Origin: an uncultured Prevotella sp.
Lineage (GTDB): Bacteria > Bacteroidota > Bacteroidia > Bacteroidales > Bacteroidaceae
Direction: 5' to 3'
Assembly (NCBI GenBank): GCA_934219025.1
Contig: CAKQDG010000007.1
Location: 1-50,395, forward strand
DNA: 50,395 bases
The notes under the pieces are model-generated. The model was not told the DNA's origin, searched no databases, and saw only the letters and a program-made list of their open reading frames with translations. Shown here one piece after another: positions 1 through 7,895 of this stretch (positions are counted from its first letter, which is position 1; each line of letters begins with the position of its first letter). The translations under genes were made by a program, and so were the position numbers.

Positions 1-397
1 TATATTGCACATCCTCCTTATATGCCTTCACGCTTTCTTCCCAATTATTAAATACGTAGTAACTTCCGTCTGACGGGTGTCGCAGTCCGAAAATGTTGTG
101 GCTTTGCAAGCAAAGAATACTTGAAAAATGTCCGGTTTCCAAAATCGCCTGAGCCACCACAATCTTCTTGAACTTCACATCGTATTTGTCAAGAGCCTTG
201 TATAAATTATCTACGGTAAGTTCGGCGCAGTCGCCGAACGATAGAGTCCATCGAGGCGTGGTTATGGTGTCTATAGCATTGACGGCGATGTCGACAGTTG
301 CTTCTTGTGGTATGGCATCTATGTTTGAAGTGCTTTGAGAGTAACCATGCAGAGCTATGAAAAAACAGAAATAAAGAATAATTATAAGTTTGTTCAT
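1..397 (-). CDS. Secreted glucosaminidase-domain protein (3' part cut by window edge)
   Basis: I translated this from the minus strand; it runs off the left edge, leaving 132 N-terminal residues. Residues 1-20 form a signal peptide (basic start, hydrophobic IIILYFCFFIAL core, then GYSQ). The motif VVAQAILETGHFSS, followed by SHNIFGLRHP, is typical of the glucosaminidase family (Flg_J/Bax-like) that cleaves peptidoglycan N-acetylglucosaminyl bonds, and the Glu in ILETG is the expected catalytic residue. The protein is probably periplasmic and acts in cell-wall turnover. The ATG at 395-397 is the only start that gives the signal peptide. The gene belongs to the host flank, not the prophage. Family call is by motif only. 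Confidence 0.75.
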   Translation of the reverse strand, partial: MNKLIIILYFCFFIALHGYSQSTSNIDAIPQEATVDIAVNAIDTITTPRWTLSFGDCAELTVDNLYKALDKYDVKFKKIVVAQAILETGHFSSILCLQSHNIFGLRHPSDGSYYVFNNWEESVKAYKEDVQY

Positions 398-456
398 ACT
401 AATATTAACGCTGTTTTCTGTTATTTATTATATGGTGTATTGTTTTTTGCTGTTTA

Positions 457-530
457 TATGAAACGTCGGGAGCGTTTCTATCAAACACTCCCGGTGTTTC
501 TATCAAACGTCGCCGGTGTTTCTATCAAAC
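457..530. repeat. 22-bp tandem palindromic repeats
   Basis: Three contiguous 22-bp units (457-478, 479-500, 501-522) plus a partial fourth. The 13-mer gtttctatcaaac occurs at 474, 496 and 518. Each unit is itself an inverted repeat with AAAC and GTTT arms, and the inner arm bases change together between unit 1 (AAACG/CGTTT) and unit 2 (AAACAC/GTGTTT). The array lies between the end of the DUF262 operon and the glucosaminidase start. No nearby protein explains it. Confidence 0.75.
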
Positions 531-613
531 AGACAATTCTGTGGACTGACAGAATTTACAAACTGATCAGGTCTGCTCAAATACTTTTTCCCATGGTACA
601 GAGCATTGTCGTT

Positions 614-3274
614 TTATACAAGTTCGCCGTTACTCATAATACAATTTTGCATTGCCTTTGCCCAAATCACAGCATCATCTATATTCTTCTTGGTAAACGA
701 TGATGAGTTATTTGGCATTAGGCTGAATATAAACTGTTTCATTTCCAAATTCATTTCTTCTATCTTATGATAGTTTTCGTCAAGAGCTATAATTTCAAAC
801 TTCCATTCTTTAGAAGGTGTATGGCTGATTCTTAATTGATAGATTTGTTCGCCGACCTTGAAGTTCAAGAAAATGTAGCAAGGCCAACTATGAGGATTAT
901 AGCCGTAGCTTAGTCCTGCTTCACATAGTTTCAGATAGAAATGGTATAACCATGTTTCGTACCGATTGGTTCTTCCTCCTTTCTGTCTGACCACCCATGC
1001 TGTGTCATTGTCAATCCACATGAATCGTTGCCAAGCCTCTTTCCATATCGCTGGATTTTCAAGAATAGGCAAACGCCAGTCTTGGATGATATTTAGCGAG
1101 TTGTTGATGATATCGCGGAGCGACTGCTCCAGCTGGTTTGTGTCTATGTAGCGGAACATGCTGTCGTCGAGAACAGCCTTCAGACACTCCACACCTTCCT
1201 TATATGTCAAGTCGTCATTGTTGGCGTCAATGCCGTTAAACTGTATCATCTGCCTGAAACTGTAAGAACGAGAGGATACAGACTGGTCCATCATGGAGTA
1301 GATTATACTCCGTTTATCCTCCTTTCGCAGATAACAACCTTTCGACAGCATTGTCCTTTCAAGCAGACATTCTTCCTTGAAGTTGGTATTATTTAGATAA
1401 AGAAGCAGCACATCCATTTTTTTCTTGTATTCGTCATACGCGCAGCGATAACGATTATGAGTTGCTGTGTCCCATAGGCTTATTTCTTCATACGATTTGT
1501 CTGACATCTCGGAGAGATAGAACAGATATCCTGAACGGCCAGGCCATGATGGTACATTGTCGGCTTCGTTGATGGAATCCTCCCATGAAGTGTTACACGT
1601 AATAAGCTGCGCCTTCATAATCTCTTCCTTCAGCTGTGACTGTGGGAATGGAGCACAATCTGAAGTTGCGTTTATCTGCGACAGGTATGCAATTATATCG
1701 CTGTTTTTCATTGAAGACAATAGTTGGTTAAGGAATTTGAGCGCCTTTTGCATTTCTGAAGCATTGTTGTATTCGGTAGACTCCACCATGTTCCTTATGA
1801 ATCTCATCCATCTGTTCAGGGCGGGACATCTGGGCTGCGAACATTTTTGGATGTCGTTTTTGAATCTGATGCAATATTCCGACAAAGCCCAGAACATCAG
1901 TCGTTTCTGGTAAGTAAGGCCTGGTATCACGCTGTCTTTACCGTCTATGCCATAGAACAGAATGCTGTTGAGCAGTTCGTTTACATCTACGTATTCCTTG
2001 TCTATCTGATATTTCAAGGCAGACAGCGCTCCCTTTATTTCGAATATAAACTTGAACACATCATATACACTCTGGCATACGGCCTTGTTTCGTTCCTTGA
2101 TTTGTCTTTCCTGTTCTTCGTCTTCCCATAGTTCTTCGTCGTTAGTCTCATAGAAGACGCCAAGCTCTGTGTAGCGATAGAATGTAAGATGCATGTCAGG
2201 ATTGATATTCTTGGCAACTTGGCTCTCTAAAAGTTCGTCAAGACCATTGTCGTTATTGTCGGCGAGTATAGCAAACTTGTTGGCAAGTGTCACCTTGATG
2301 ACATTCATCATCATGTCATCTGTGTTATCTCTGTAATATTCCTTGTTGTCTTTTTCAGATTTTGGACGTATGTTATTACGCAGATTCCAGAATACATCAG
2401 CCCATTTCCCATCAATGTTGCAGGCAAAGTCTTTGTCCACATTTGTATGCTTTGCCATAAACAACTCAAATCGGGCTTTGAATGTCTCAAAGTCGCTGAG
2501 CGGTTTGCCTCGTGAGTTCATCTTTATGTAAAGTTCGTCAGAAAGATGGAAGCCGCATCTGTTCAGATATAGCAGATTGAATGTTATTGCGGCGTCGTCA
2601 ATGTTGCTGCTTATCAGTCTTTCGAAGAAAGCGTGAGCTTTTTTTTCTATATCTTCCTTGGCTATGATGTCGCTGAACATGGAAGCCATCGAGTCGAGCA
2701 TGGTCAGCATACTGCTGATGGTTGGATCGTTCGTCCATTGGTTATGAAACCATCCCTCATCCTTTAGCATGCTGCTGACAGGATGTCTTTTGTCTGTGTC
2801 GATGCTCAGTTTCACGTCTTCAAAACATACATGCTCAAGCAATTCAGCACAGAAATCACTTGAACTCAATCGGGTGGTGTAAGCAAATCTGCCTTTGAAG
2901 TGAATCTGCACCATCTTGAAGTCATCCTCATTCCACAATGCTAGAAACCAATGTAGCAAGAATAGTGTGGTGAGGCGCTGCTGTCCGTCCAAAGGCACAA
3001 AGATGTTGTAGTTGGCATCCTTGAGCGAAATGTCATTAGGGCTTTCCAATGTGCCATAAATGAAGTCGAGTTCGAGCCGGCTATCATTGTTATCCAGCAC
3101 CTTGAATATCTTCTTCAGAAATGGTTGGCGTATCTGACGTACCTTGTCATTGTTCCTGCCTTGAGCATAGTCGCGCTGTATAATAGGTATGACGATGGCA
3201 TTCTCATCGGTGAGTTGCCAGAGACTGCATTTCCTGCCCTGTTGTACGTCGTTGTCTTGCATGTTATTGCTCAT
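614..3274 (-). CDS. DUF262 (GmrS-type) protein A, 886 aa
   Basis: The N-terminal DUF262 domain (about residues 15-280) carries the ParB/Srx-fold motifs IPIIQRDYAQGR and DGQQRLTTL, and later IKMNSRGKPLSDFETFKA. Members such as GmrS bind and hydrolyse nucleotides and supply the regulatory half of type IV restriction or other anti-phage systems. The remaining roughly 600 residues are helical and I do not recognise them; no HNH nuclease motif is evident. The ATG overlaps the last 11 bp of the upstream DUF262 gene (3264-5360), so the two are translationally coupled. A two-gene defence operon beside a phage integration hotspot is plausible but inferred. Confidence 0.75.
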   Translation of the reverse strand: MSNNMQDNDVQQGRKCSLWQLTDENAIVIPIIQRDYAQGRNNDKVRQIRQPFLKKIFKVLDNNDSRLELDFIYGTLESPNDISLKDANYNIFVPLDGQQRLTTLFLLHWFLALWNEDDFKMVQIHFKGRFAYTTRLSSSDFCAELLEHVCFEDVKLSIDTDKRHPVSSMLKDEGWFHNQWTNDPTISSMLTMLDSMASMFSDIIAKEDIEKKAHAFFERLISSNIDDAAITFNLLYLNRCGFHLSDELYIKMNSRGKPLSDFETFKARFELFMAKHTNVDKDFACNIDGKWADVFWNLRNNIRPKSEKDNKEYYRDNTDDMMMNVIKVTLANKFAILADNNDNGLDELLESQVAKNINPDMHLTFYRYTELGVFYETNDEELWEDEEQERQIKERNKAVCQSVYDVFKFIFEIKGALSALKYQIDKEYVDVNELLNSILFYGIDGKDSVIPGLTYQKRLMFWALSEYCIRFKNDIQKCSQPRCPALNRWMRFIRNMVESTEYNNASEMQKALKFLNQLLSSMKNSDIIAYLSQINATSDCAPFPQSQLKEEIMKAQLITCNTSWEDSINEADNVPSWPGRSGYLFYLSEMSDKSYEEISLWDTATHNRYRCAYDEYKKKMDVLLLYLNNTNFKEECLLERTMLSKGCYLRKEDKRSIIYSMMDQSVSSRSYSFRQMIQFNGIDANNDDLTYKEGVECLKAVLDDSMFRYIDTNQLEQSLRDIINNSLNIIQDWRLPILENPAIWKEAWQRFMWIDNDTAWVVRQKGGRTNRYETWLYHFYLKLCEAGLSYGYNPHSWPCYIFLNFKVGEQIYQLRISHTPSKEWKFEIIALDENYHKIEEMNLEMKQFIFSLMPNNSSSFTKKNIDDAVIWAKAMQNCIMSNGELV

Positions 3275-5360
3275 TGTTTATCAGTTTTTTTAGTTCGTCA
3301 ATATCTATGTAGTCAGGTTTTTCCGAATTGCCAATAAGATTTTTGTTCAGGAAGTAGCGTCCGTTTCTGTTCAGCGTGTTGAATATTTCAGCCAGGTATC
3401 TAATGGCGTCTTTCTCGTCCCACTCAAGCATGTTGGTCATTCTGTGACTGTAAGCCTTGACGAAAACATTGTAAGTGCCAATTGGAACGAAAATGCCTTT
3501 AGTGGTGTTCTTGATAATGCGCATGCGCTTGTATGGGAATATGGCGTTGCCGTAGCTCTTGTTTGTGCCTTCGTCGAGCAACACTTGGTTCCATATATAG
3601 TTTCTTCGGTCATCATCCTCGTTTAGGGTGTTGGCTTTAATGTTAAGCGATTCGGTAATCTTGCTGAATACATTGTTTGCCAGTTCTTTCTGATTTTCCC
3701 CTTTAGCTTTGAATATCTCTAAAAGCTCTTTGCTGATATCTGCATTATCAGCATTTTTTATATACTCATCGTATTGTGGTGTCACAATGCTAATGGCTTC
3801 GTTGACAATTGTGTTTTTATTCTTGCGCTTGTTTTTGGGCTTTTTGTTGTTTTCTATAGTCAGCCATTCAAGTCTTTCGTAGAAGCTGATGTCTGTATAA
3901 TACTCAAGCATTTGTGCCGCGAATTGGAAACATCTGTCAGACCGGTCAGGTTCGAAAGGAGTGGCAGAAGCCACGTGTTCCTCGTTCCATTTAGTGTGCT
4001 TGTAATAGTGGAAAGGAAAGCGGTCGGAATCCTCAGAATTATCAAGCACATTAAGTACGTTGAATAGCAGCAAAACAGGTGTCAGCCCCTTCTTGCTCTT
4101 CATCAAGTCTGTGTGCTTGTATTTGGAGGTCTGCAGGCGGATTAGCTCCATCAGCTTAGCCACAAACTCTGTCTTCTTTGGTACGGGAAGAGAATTGCCG
4201 TTCTCGTCAGTAGGAAACTGGATTTTTTTCAGTTCGTTGACAGAGTGGCCTTGTGATATAAGGTAACCGATGTAGTGATAGTATGTCTTGTTGTCATACC
4301 AGTCTTGTAATGTTTGGATGAGGCTGCGCAAGTGTTTCCATTCTTCGTTGACAAAGTCGATGGCATAACCTTTCTCCTTATATCTTTTGTACAGCGAATC
4401 ATAGTAGTCAAACGTGAAGTAAAAACTGTCGCTGTTTTCCTTTTCTTTATTTGCCTGTAAGTCGAAGAGATATTCTATACGGGTATCATAGGTCATACCC
4501 ACGTGTCTCTCGTCGTATATAAAGTCCCAGAAAAACGGATTTTGCAGTTTCCTCTCTATGTCGTCCCACTGCCTTGCAATGTTTGTCCTATAATCCTCGC
4601 TCTTTATTTTCTCGTCGGCAGAGAGAGTAGGATAGTTGCTTTCCTGTAAGAACATGGCCTTAATAAGCTCAGCGTTTGTGAGTGGAATTTTTCCTGTATT
4701 AAGACGGTCGAAAATTTCATGGTCGTTTTCGTTCTCTGTATCCAGTTCATACCATATCACATTACACTTTTTGCGAATACAGTCTTTAAATTTTGTATAA
4801 GCATCTATCTTTTTATAGTTCTTAGGACATTGTTTCCCGTCAAGAGTGTATTCGTCTGGAGTTTCAGAATCAATCCATTTCAGAAAGTCGAGAGCAGCAT
4901 GATAAGCGCCGAAGATGTGATAATAATCACTATTCTTCTGCATCTCTTCTTTGTTGTTTCTGTTTGGAAGCCACTCATCGCTATTAGCTCTTGTTTCATA
5001 TTTTATGGAGTAATACTGTTCTGCTGATAGTGCCGTTTTTTTATAGTCATATTCCATATTTGGGCACTGCTTCTTGAATGTGTAGTCGATAATGGCCTGC
5101 TGAATAATAAGCAATGTAGTAAGGCGTTGTTGACCGTCAATGACATAATGCAGTTCTTTCATTGGCTTAACAACAACGGGCTGAAGGCAATAGAAGTTGG
5201 TGTCTTCTTCGCTGTTGTTATTTAGGTAGAATTCCCAAATATCATTAAGGAGCTTTAACACCTCCATCCTTGTCCATTTATATCCTCGCTGGTAATCCGG
5301 TATAAAGAAGTGATACTTTTCTTTGAAAAGTTTATTAAGTTCTTTTCTTTCAAGTTTCAT
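3264..5360 (-). CDS. DUF262 protein B with DUF1524-like C-terminus, 698 aa
   Basis: First gene of a two-gene minus-strand operon. DUF262 motifs are clear: FIPDYQRGYKW near residue 18, VIDGQQRLTTL near 73, and FDRLNTGKIPLTNAELIKA near 210. The C-terminal segment LLDEGTNKSYGNAIFPYKR resembles the end of DUF1524 (GmrD-type HNH) domains, but the usual upstream His-Ile-Leu-Pro motif is missing, so nuclease activity is doubtful. Restriction of modified or foreign DNA is the likely theme, by family analogy. I found no consensus TAnnTTTG promoter directly upstream. Host flank, not prophage. Confidence 0.75.
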   Translation of the reverse strand: MKLERKELNKLFKEKYHFFIPDYQRGYKWTRMEVLKLLNDIWEFYLNNNSEEDTNFYCLQPVVVKPMKELHYVIDGQQRLTTLLIIQQAIIDYTFKKQCPNMEYDYKKTALSAEQYYSIKYETRANSDEWLPNRNNKEEMQKNSDYYHIFGAYHAALDFLKWIDSETPDEYTLDGKQCPKNYKKIDAYTKFKDCIRKKCNVIWYELDTENENDHEIFDRLNTGKIPLTNAELIKAMFLQESNYPTLSADEKIKSEDYRTNIARQWDDIERKLQNPFFWDFIYDERHVGMTYDTRIEYLFDLQANKEKENSDSFYFTFDYYDSLYKRYKEKGYAIDFVNEEWKHLRSLIQTLQDWYDNKTYYHYIGYLISQGHSVNELKKIQFPTDENGNSLPVPKKTEFVAKLMELIRLQTSKYKHTDLMKSKKGLTPVLLLFNVLNVLDNSEDSDRFPFHYYKHTKWNEEHVASATPFEPDRSDRCFQFAAQMLEYYTDISFYERLEWLTIENNKKPKNKRKNKNTIVNEAISIVTPQYDEYIKNADNADISKELLEIFKAKGENQKELANNVFSKITESLNIKANTLNEDDDRRNYIWNQVLLDEGTNKSYGNAIFPYKRMRIIKNTTKGIFVPIGTYNVFVKAYSHRMTNMLEWDEKDAIRYLAEIFNTLNRNGRYFLNKNLIGNSEKPDYIDIDELKKLINNEQ

Positions 5361-5498
5361 ATTGCCTTAAATTAGTAGACTTTTATATTTTCGTAAAAGC
5401 AAGTTGCTGTATAATAATAAATTATCTAAAATTTGTATGAGTTAGAAATTCCACTTATTTTTGTGTTGCTAAAAGCTCAAATAAGTAACGTCTGACAT

Positions 5499-5594
5499 AT
5501 GGCAAAGGTAAGCATAAAACTTGAGAAAGTCATTCCTTTCAGTAAAATTTATTTTACGAAAAAGGCATTTAACGCTATTTCACTTGGCATATGA
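5499..5594 (+). pseudogene. Transposase N-terminal fragment (IS1380-like?)
   Basis: A 31-codon ORF beginning MAKVSIKLEKVIPF and ending at a TGA. The opening resembles N-termini of Bacteroidetes IS1380-type transposases (M-x-K-V-x-I-K-x-E-K-x-x-P-F). Nothing downstream continues the domain, so this would be a truncated insertion-sequence remnant. I cannot see terminal inverted repeats. The assignment rests on about 15 residues and is tentative. It sits in a graveyard between the DUF262 operon and the left attachment repeat. Confidence 0.35.
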
Positions 5595-5772
5595 CAATTG
5601 GAAAGCACAGTTAGACTTTAATGGTTATCAGTGGAATAAAATCAGTACCCCAATTCGGGATAGTATTGTGAACTCTTTGGAATCCTTGTCCCTGACATTC
5701 GCTCCGACGAGTACAAATGCAAGTAAACTTATAAACATACTAATTGCATTGCGGGAAGGAGGCGAATTTTGA
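5521..5772 (+). pseudogene. Fragment of a phage accessory gene ending in GGEF
   Basis: The open frame overlaps the transposase-like fragment at its start, then reads a plausible protein tail (AYDNWKAQLDFNGYQW onward) that ends REGGEF. The last codons contain gaaggaggcg, the same Shine-Dalgarno-in-stop-region design seen at accessory gene junctions inside the prophage, where proteins end GGAL. It is therefore probably the 3' end of the gene that preceded the next pseudogene in a decayed phage accessory cluster. No function recognised. Confidence 0.45.
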
Positions 5773-5992
5773 TTTGTCATGAACTGACGGAGTAAAAAAA
5801 AAGAATCTGCAGGGCGACAATCCAAAGAGCACCAAGGAGATTTGTGATGACTTCATGAAGATGGAAGACACCATCAGCACGTCGTTTGTCTACGACTATA
5901 TGGAGGCACACGGATACGGATTCGTAACAACGGAAGACGGAAGGCTGTGCTGGGTTATCTGGCGAGACATGTCGCCGATACAGATGGAGTAA
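5769..5992 (+). pseudogene. Decayed copy of the prophage accessory gene at 41745-42083
   Basis: It starts with TTG (ICHELTE then stop) where the intact paralogue reads MIYHEMTSEE. After an internal deletion the frame from 5804 (NLQGDNPKSTKEICDDF) follows the paralogue to its end (WRDMSPIQME) at about 90 percent nucleotide identity. The 3' flank aaaccctta...tacatttttt also matches, up to the attachment repeat. The lost start codon, early stop and deletion make it a pseudogene. It lies outside the present prophage and probably records an older related phage at this tRNA. Confidence 0.8.
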
Positions 5993-6015
5993 ACCCTTAA
6001 TAATTATAATATACA

Positions 6016-6163
6016 TTTTTTACATTGTTCGGGCTCTGCCAACCAATGCAACTGTATTCATACTATAAAAACGTGTCCCGTTTCTGTCCCAGTCATATTA
6101 CGGGAAATGCTCGGAAACCTTATAAACAAAGGACTTCCGAGCATTGTAGTTGCGGAGGCAGGA
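6016..6163. repeat. Left prophage attachment repeat (148 bp, perfect)
   Basis: Identical base for base to 50191-50338. It ends with 14 bases of the tRNA-Met 3' end (ttgcggaggcagga), after which host and prophage sequences diverge. It contains a hairpin with 11-bp arms at 6106-6116 and 6135-6145. This copy is the junction distal to the integrase; the repressor gene starts the prophage just inside it. Confidence 0.92.
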
Positions 6164-6205
6164 AAATGCCCAGAAATATTTTATTGTTAAACTTTCACTT
6201 TACAG

Positions 6206-6646
6206 CTATTTATTTAAAACGTTATTCTTGAGTGAAAGGACTAAATCAAGTCGTTTTCCTACTTCATCATTGGCTTTCTTTAAATCTTCAATCCTTGCGT
6301 TCTTTTCATCAATAAGCATTCTGAGAGCTTTGATTTCCGCCTTTAAACTTGGAATGTCAGTATTAACATAATGACTATTTACTACATTATTATTTCCTAC
6401 AACTGACGGATTTTCTGTCTCGTTTCTGTCTTTATACAGAAATAAATCATCAATACTACAGTCTAAAATTGTAGCGATTTTTACAAGTGTTGATGCTCTG
6501 ACGTCTGGTCGACGTTCTAAATTTATCAATACCTGATGTGTCTGCTCACCCCATAAAGCCTTACAAAAAGCTTTTTCCGTCAAGTTTGCTCTTGCTATCA
6601 GTTCTCTTAATCTCCCTGTTTTTAGTTTGTCGAAGTCGTATTTCAT
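6206..6646 (-). CDS. Phage repressor, XRE-type HTH with coiled-coil tail
   Basis: Leftmost prophage gene, 146 aa from ATG 6646; a longer in-frame start at 6670 would add eight residues. Residues 5-70 form an HTH_3-like domain (LRELIARANLTEKAFCKALW ... LINLERRPDVRASTLVKIATILDCSIDDLF). The C-terminal half is a predicted coiled coil (LKAEIKALRMLIDEKNARIEDLKKAND), probably for dimerisation. It is transcribed away from the early genes, the classic lysogeny-switch layout, and an inverted repeat in the divergent intergenic region (6664-6700) is a natural operator. No LexA/CI-type peptidase domain is present, so induction by self-cleavage is unlikely. Confidence 0.75.
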   Translation of the reverse strand: MKYDFDKLKTGRLRELIARANLTEKAFCKALWGEQTHQVLINLERRPDVRASTLVKIATILDCSIDDLFLYKDRNETENPSVVGNNNVVNSHYVNTDIPSLKAEIKALRMLIDEKNARIEDLKKANDEVGKRLDLVLSLKNNVLNK

Positions 6647-6663
6647 GCAATAATTGTTAAATA

Positions 6664-6700
6664 CTGTCAAATAACGGATTTATATTCCTTCATTTGACAG
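6664..6700. promoter_or_regulatory. Candidate repressor operator (inverted repeat)
   Basis: CTGTCAAAT at 6664-6672 is exactly complementary to ATTTGACAG at 6692-6700. It lies between the divergent repressor and early genes and overlaps the likely -33 box of the rightward promoter, so bound repressor could shut early transcription and control its own gene. Confidence 0.5.
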
Positions 6701-6727
6701 AGTTTATAATTTTTCTGTTTATATTTG
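6693..6727 (+). promoter_or_regulatory. Early rightward promoter
   Basis: TTTG at 6693-6696 and TATATTTG at 6720-6727 fit the Bacteroidetes -33/-7 pattern, with 23-bp spacing (slightly long). It lies ahead of the first early gene at 6754. Confidence 0.55.
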
Positions 6728-6753
6728 CGTCAAAATTAGTAATTAAATTTGAT

Positions 6754-7047
6754 ATGGTAAAGAAAAAAAGCATGAAAGCGGATTTTGTAGTCCCTGGGGA
6801 TTACTACCGAAATTTGGAAAGAAAAGAAAAAGGAATGTTTCTTAATTACCTTTCATTTCATTATGGAATGAATGTTAATACAACAAGAAACAAACTGCTC
6901 GGCAGTAATGGGCAAGAGTTTAATACTCTTGAAAAAATGGTTGTATATGATGTTATAAATAATGAACTATGGAAAGAATCGAATTCCACTGTAGCCCCGA
7001 TGGGCACGTGTATTTCAAGGCAGATAGATGTGAACAAAAAAGACTGA
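6754..7047 (+). CDS. Early phage protein, 97 aa, possible regulator
   Basis: First rightward early gene, opposite the repressor, where Cro-like or antirepressor genes often sit. ATG 6754 is preferred: an upstream in-frame ATG at 6694 would lie before the promoter -7 box. The protein opens MVKKKSMKADFVVPGDYY, is basic, and has a helical middle (NYLSFHYGMNVNTTRNKLLG) that could be a small DNA-binding fold. No family recognised. It overlaps the next gene by 79 bp in another frame. Confidence 0.5.
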   Translation: MVKKKSMKADFVVPGDYYRNLERKEKGMFLNYLSFHYGMNVNTTRNKLLGSNGQEFNTLEKMVVYDVINNELWKESNSTVAPMGTCISRQIDVNKKD

Positions 7048-7496
7048 CCAAATTTGAAACTGAAGTAGTTGATTTCCTTGATGATTTGATAAGGGAGAGA
7101 TTCCCTGAAGCTTATGCAAGATTAAGCAGCTTATATAAAGGAAAGAAATTTGAAATGGTAAACAGATTTGTGAGGTGTAATTTCGGCGAGCAAGATTTCC
7201 TATCATACGATGTTGAAAATGTAGTCCTAAATTTTGAGGAAGTAAGATGTCCACTTCGTGGCATTTGCGAGAACGAGAAAATTATATGCAAACCCAAATC
7301 TACTGTCCCATTATCCGAAAGTGAAAAGCAAATTGCAGACTTATACCTGCAGGGATACAGCTTCACTGAGATAGCAGATATCCTTCATAAAAACCAGAAA
7401 ACAGTAAAGGCGCATCTTTACCGCATAAAGGAAAAGCTCAAATTGAAAAATTGCAGGGAAATAATTAAAGTTTTAAGAATGAATAATTTTAAGTAA
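6969..7496 (+). CDS. LuxR-type HTH transcriptional regulator, 175 aa
   Basis: The C-terminal region (about residues 115-170) is a GerE/LuxR helix-turn-helix: LSESEKQIADLYLQGYSFTE, then IADILHKNQKTVKAHLYRIKEKL. The N-terminal part has scattered Cys/His (FHCSPDGHVYF, then RCPLRGICENEKIIC) and resembles regulators common in Bacteroides phages and conjugative elements, which lack a phospho-receiver domain. It probably activates the early or late phage programme. It overlaps the preceding gene, so its start is less certain. Confidence 0.7.
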   Translation: MERIEFHCSPDGHVYFKADRCEQKRLTKFETEVVDFLDDLIRERFPEAYARLSSLYKGKKFEMVNRFVRCNFGEQDFLSYDVENVVLNFEEVRCPLRGICENEKIICKPKSTVPLSESEKQIADLYLQGYSFTEIADILHKNQKTVKAHLYRIKEKLKLKNCREIIKVLRMNNFK

Positions 7497-7497
7497 T

Positions 7498-7701
7498 ATG
7501 GAAAAATTTGGAACTCGGTTCACCGCATATCTCACGGGAAAGGCATTGCAAAAGATGTACTCTATACTTGACAATGAGGAAAAGCCATATTCAATGACGG
7601 TCTCAAAGGCAAGGAATAAATTGTACACAGTTACACTAAAACTTCGCACAGAAGACGCAATGCATTTTGCTGAAATAATAGACAAGGCTAATATATGCTG
7701 A
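7498..7701 (+). CDS. Small hypothetical phage protein, 67 aa
   Basis: Starts at an ATG one base after the LuxR-type gene's stop (taatatg), and codon use matches its neighbours. It overlaps the following Cys-rich mini-gene by 7 bp, consistent with a tightly packed early operon. No domain recognised; the sequence (KARNKLYTVTLKLRTEDAMHF) suggests a small alpha/beta protein. Confidence 0.55.
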   Translation: MEKFGTRFTAYLTGKALQKMYSILDNEEKPYSMTVSKARNKLYTVTLKLRTEDAMHFAEIIDKANIC

Positions 7702-7832
7702 GTGAATGTATGTCATGCAAATACTCTTTAAACTGCATCAACGGCAAATGGTGTAAAAGAAAGAAGTGTTATATTGAACACCGGACTGAATATTTTTGTG
7801 ATTGCGTGAATTCGCAATCTGATGAGCAATAA
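7695..7832 (+). CDS. Cys-rich mini-protein, 45 aa
   Basis: ATG 7695 to TAA 7830-7832. The protein has seven cysteines (residues 5, 8, 14, 20, 25, 35, 37) including a CMSC pair and CDC, suggesting a small zinc-binding knuckle. It overlaps the previous gene's end by 7 bp and precedes the primase gene. Such mini-proteins are common in phage early operons as regulators or inhibitors, but nothing here gives a specific role. Confidence 0.5.
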   Translation: MLSECMSCKYSLNCINGKWCKRKKCYIEHRTEYFCDCVNSQSDEQ

Positions 7833-7895
7833 TCAGAGAAGTATTTTCCGGCGCAATTGCTGGAAAATACTTTTGTAAAAGCAAATTTGATTAAT

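Noticed and set aside
457..530. CRISPR array
   Set aside because: Units are contiguous palindromes with no spacers and no cas genes.
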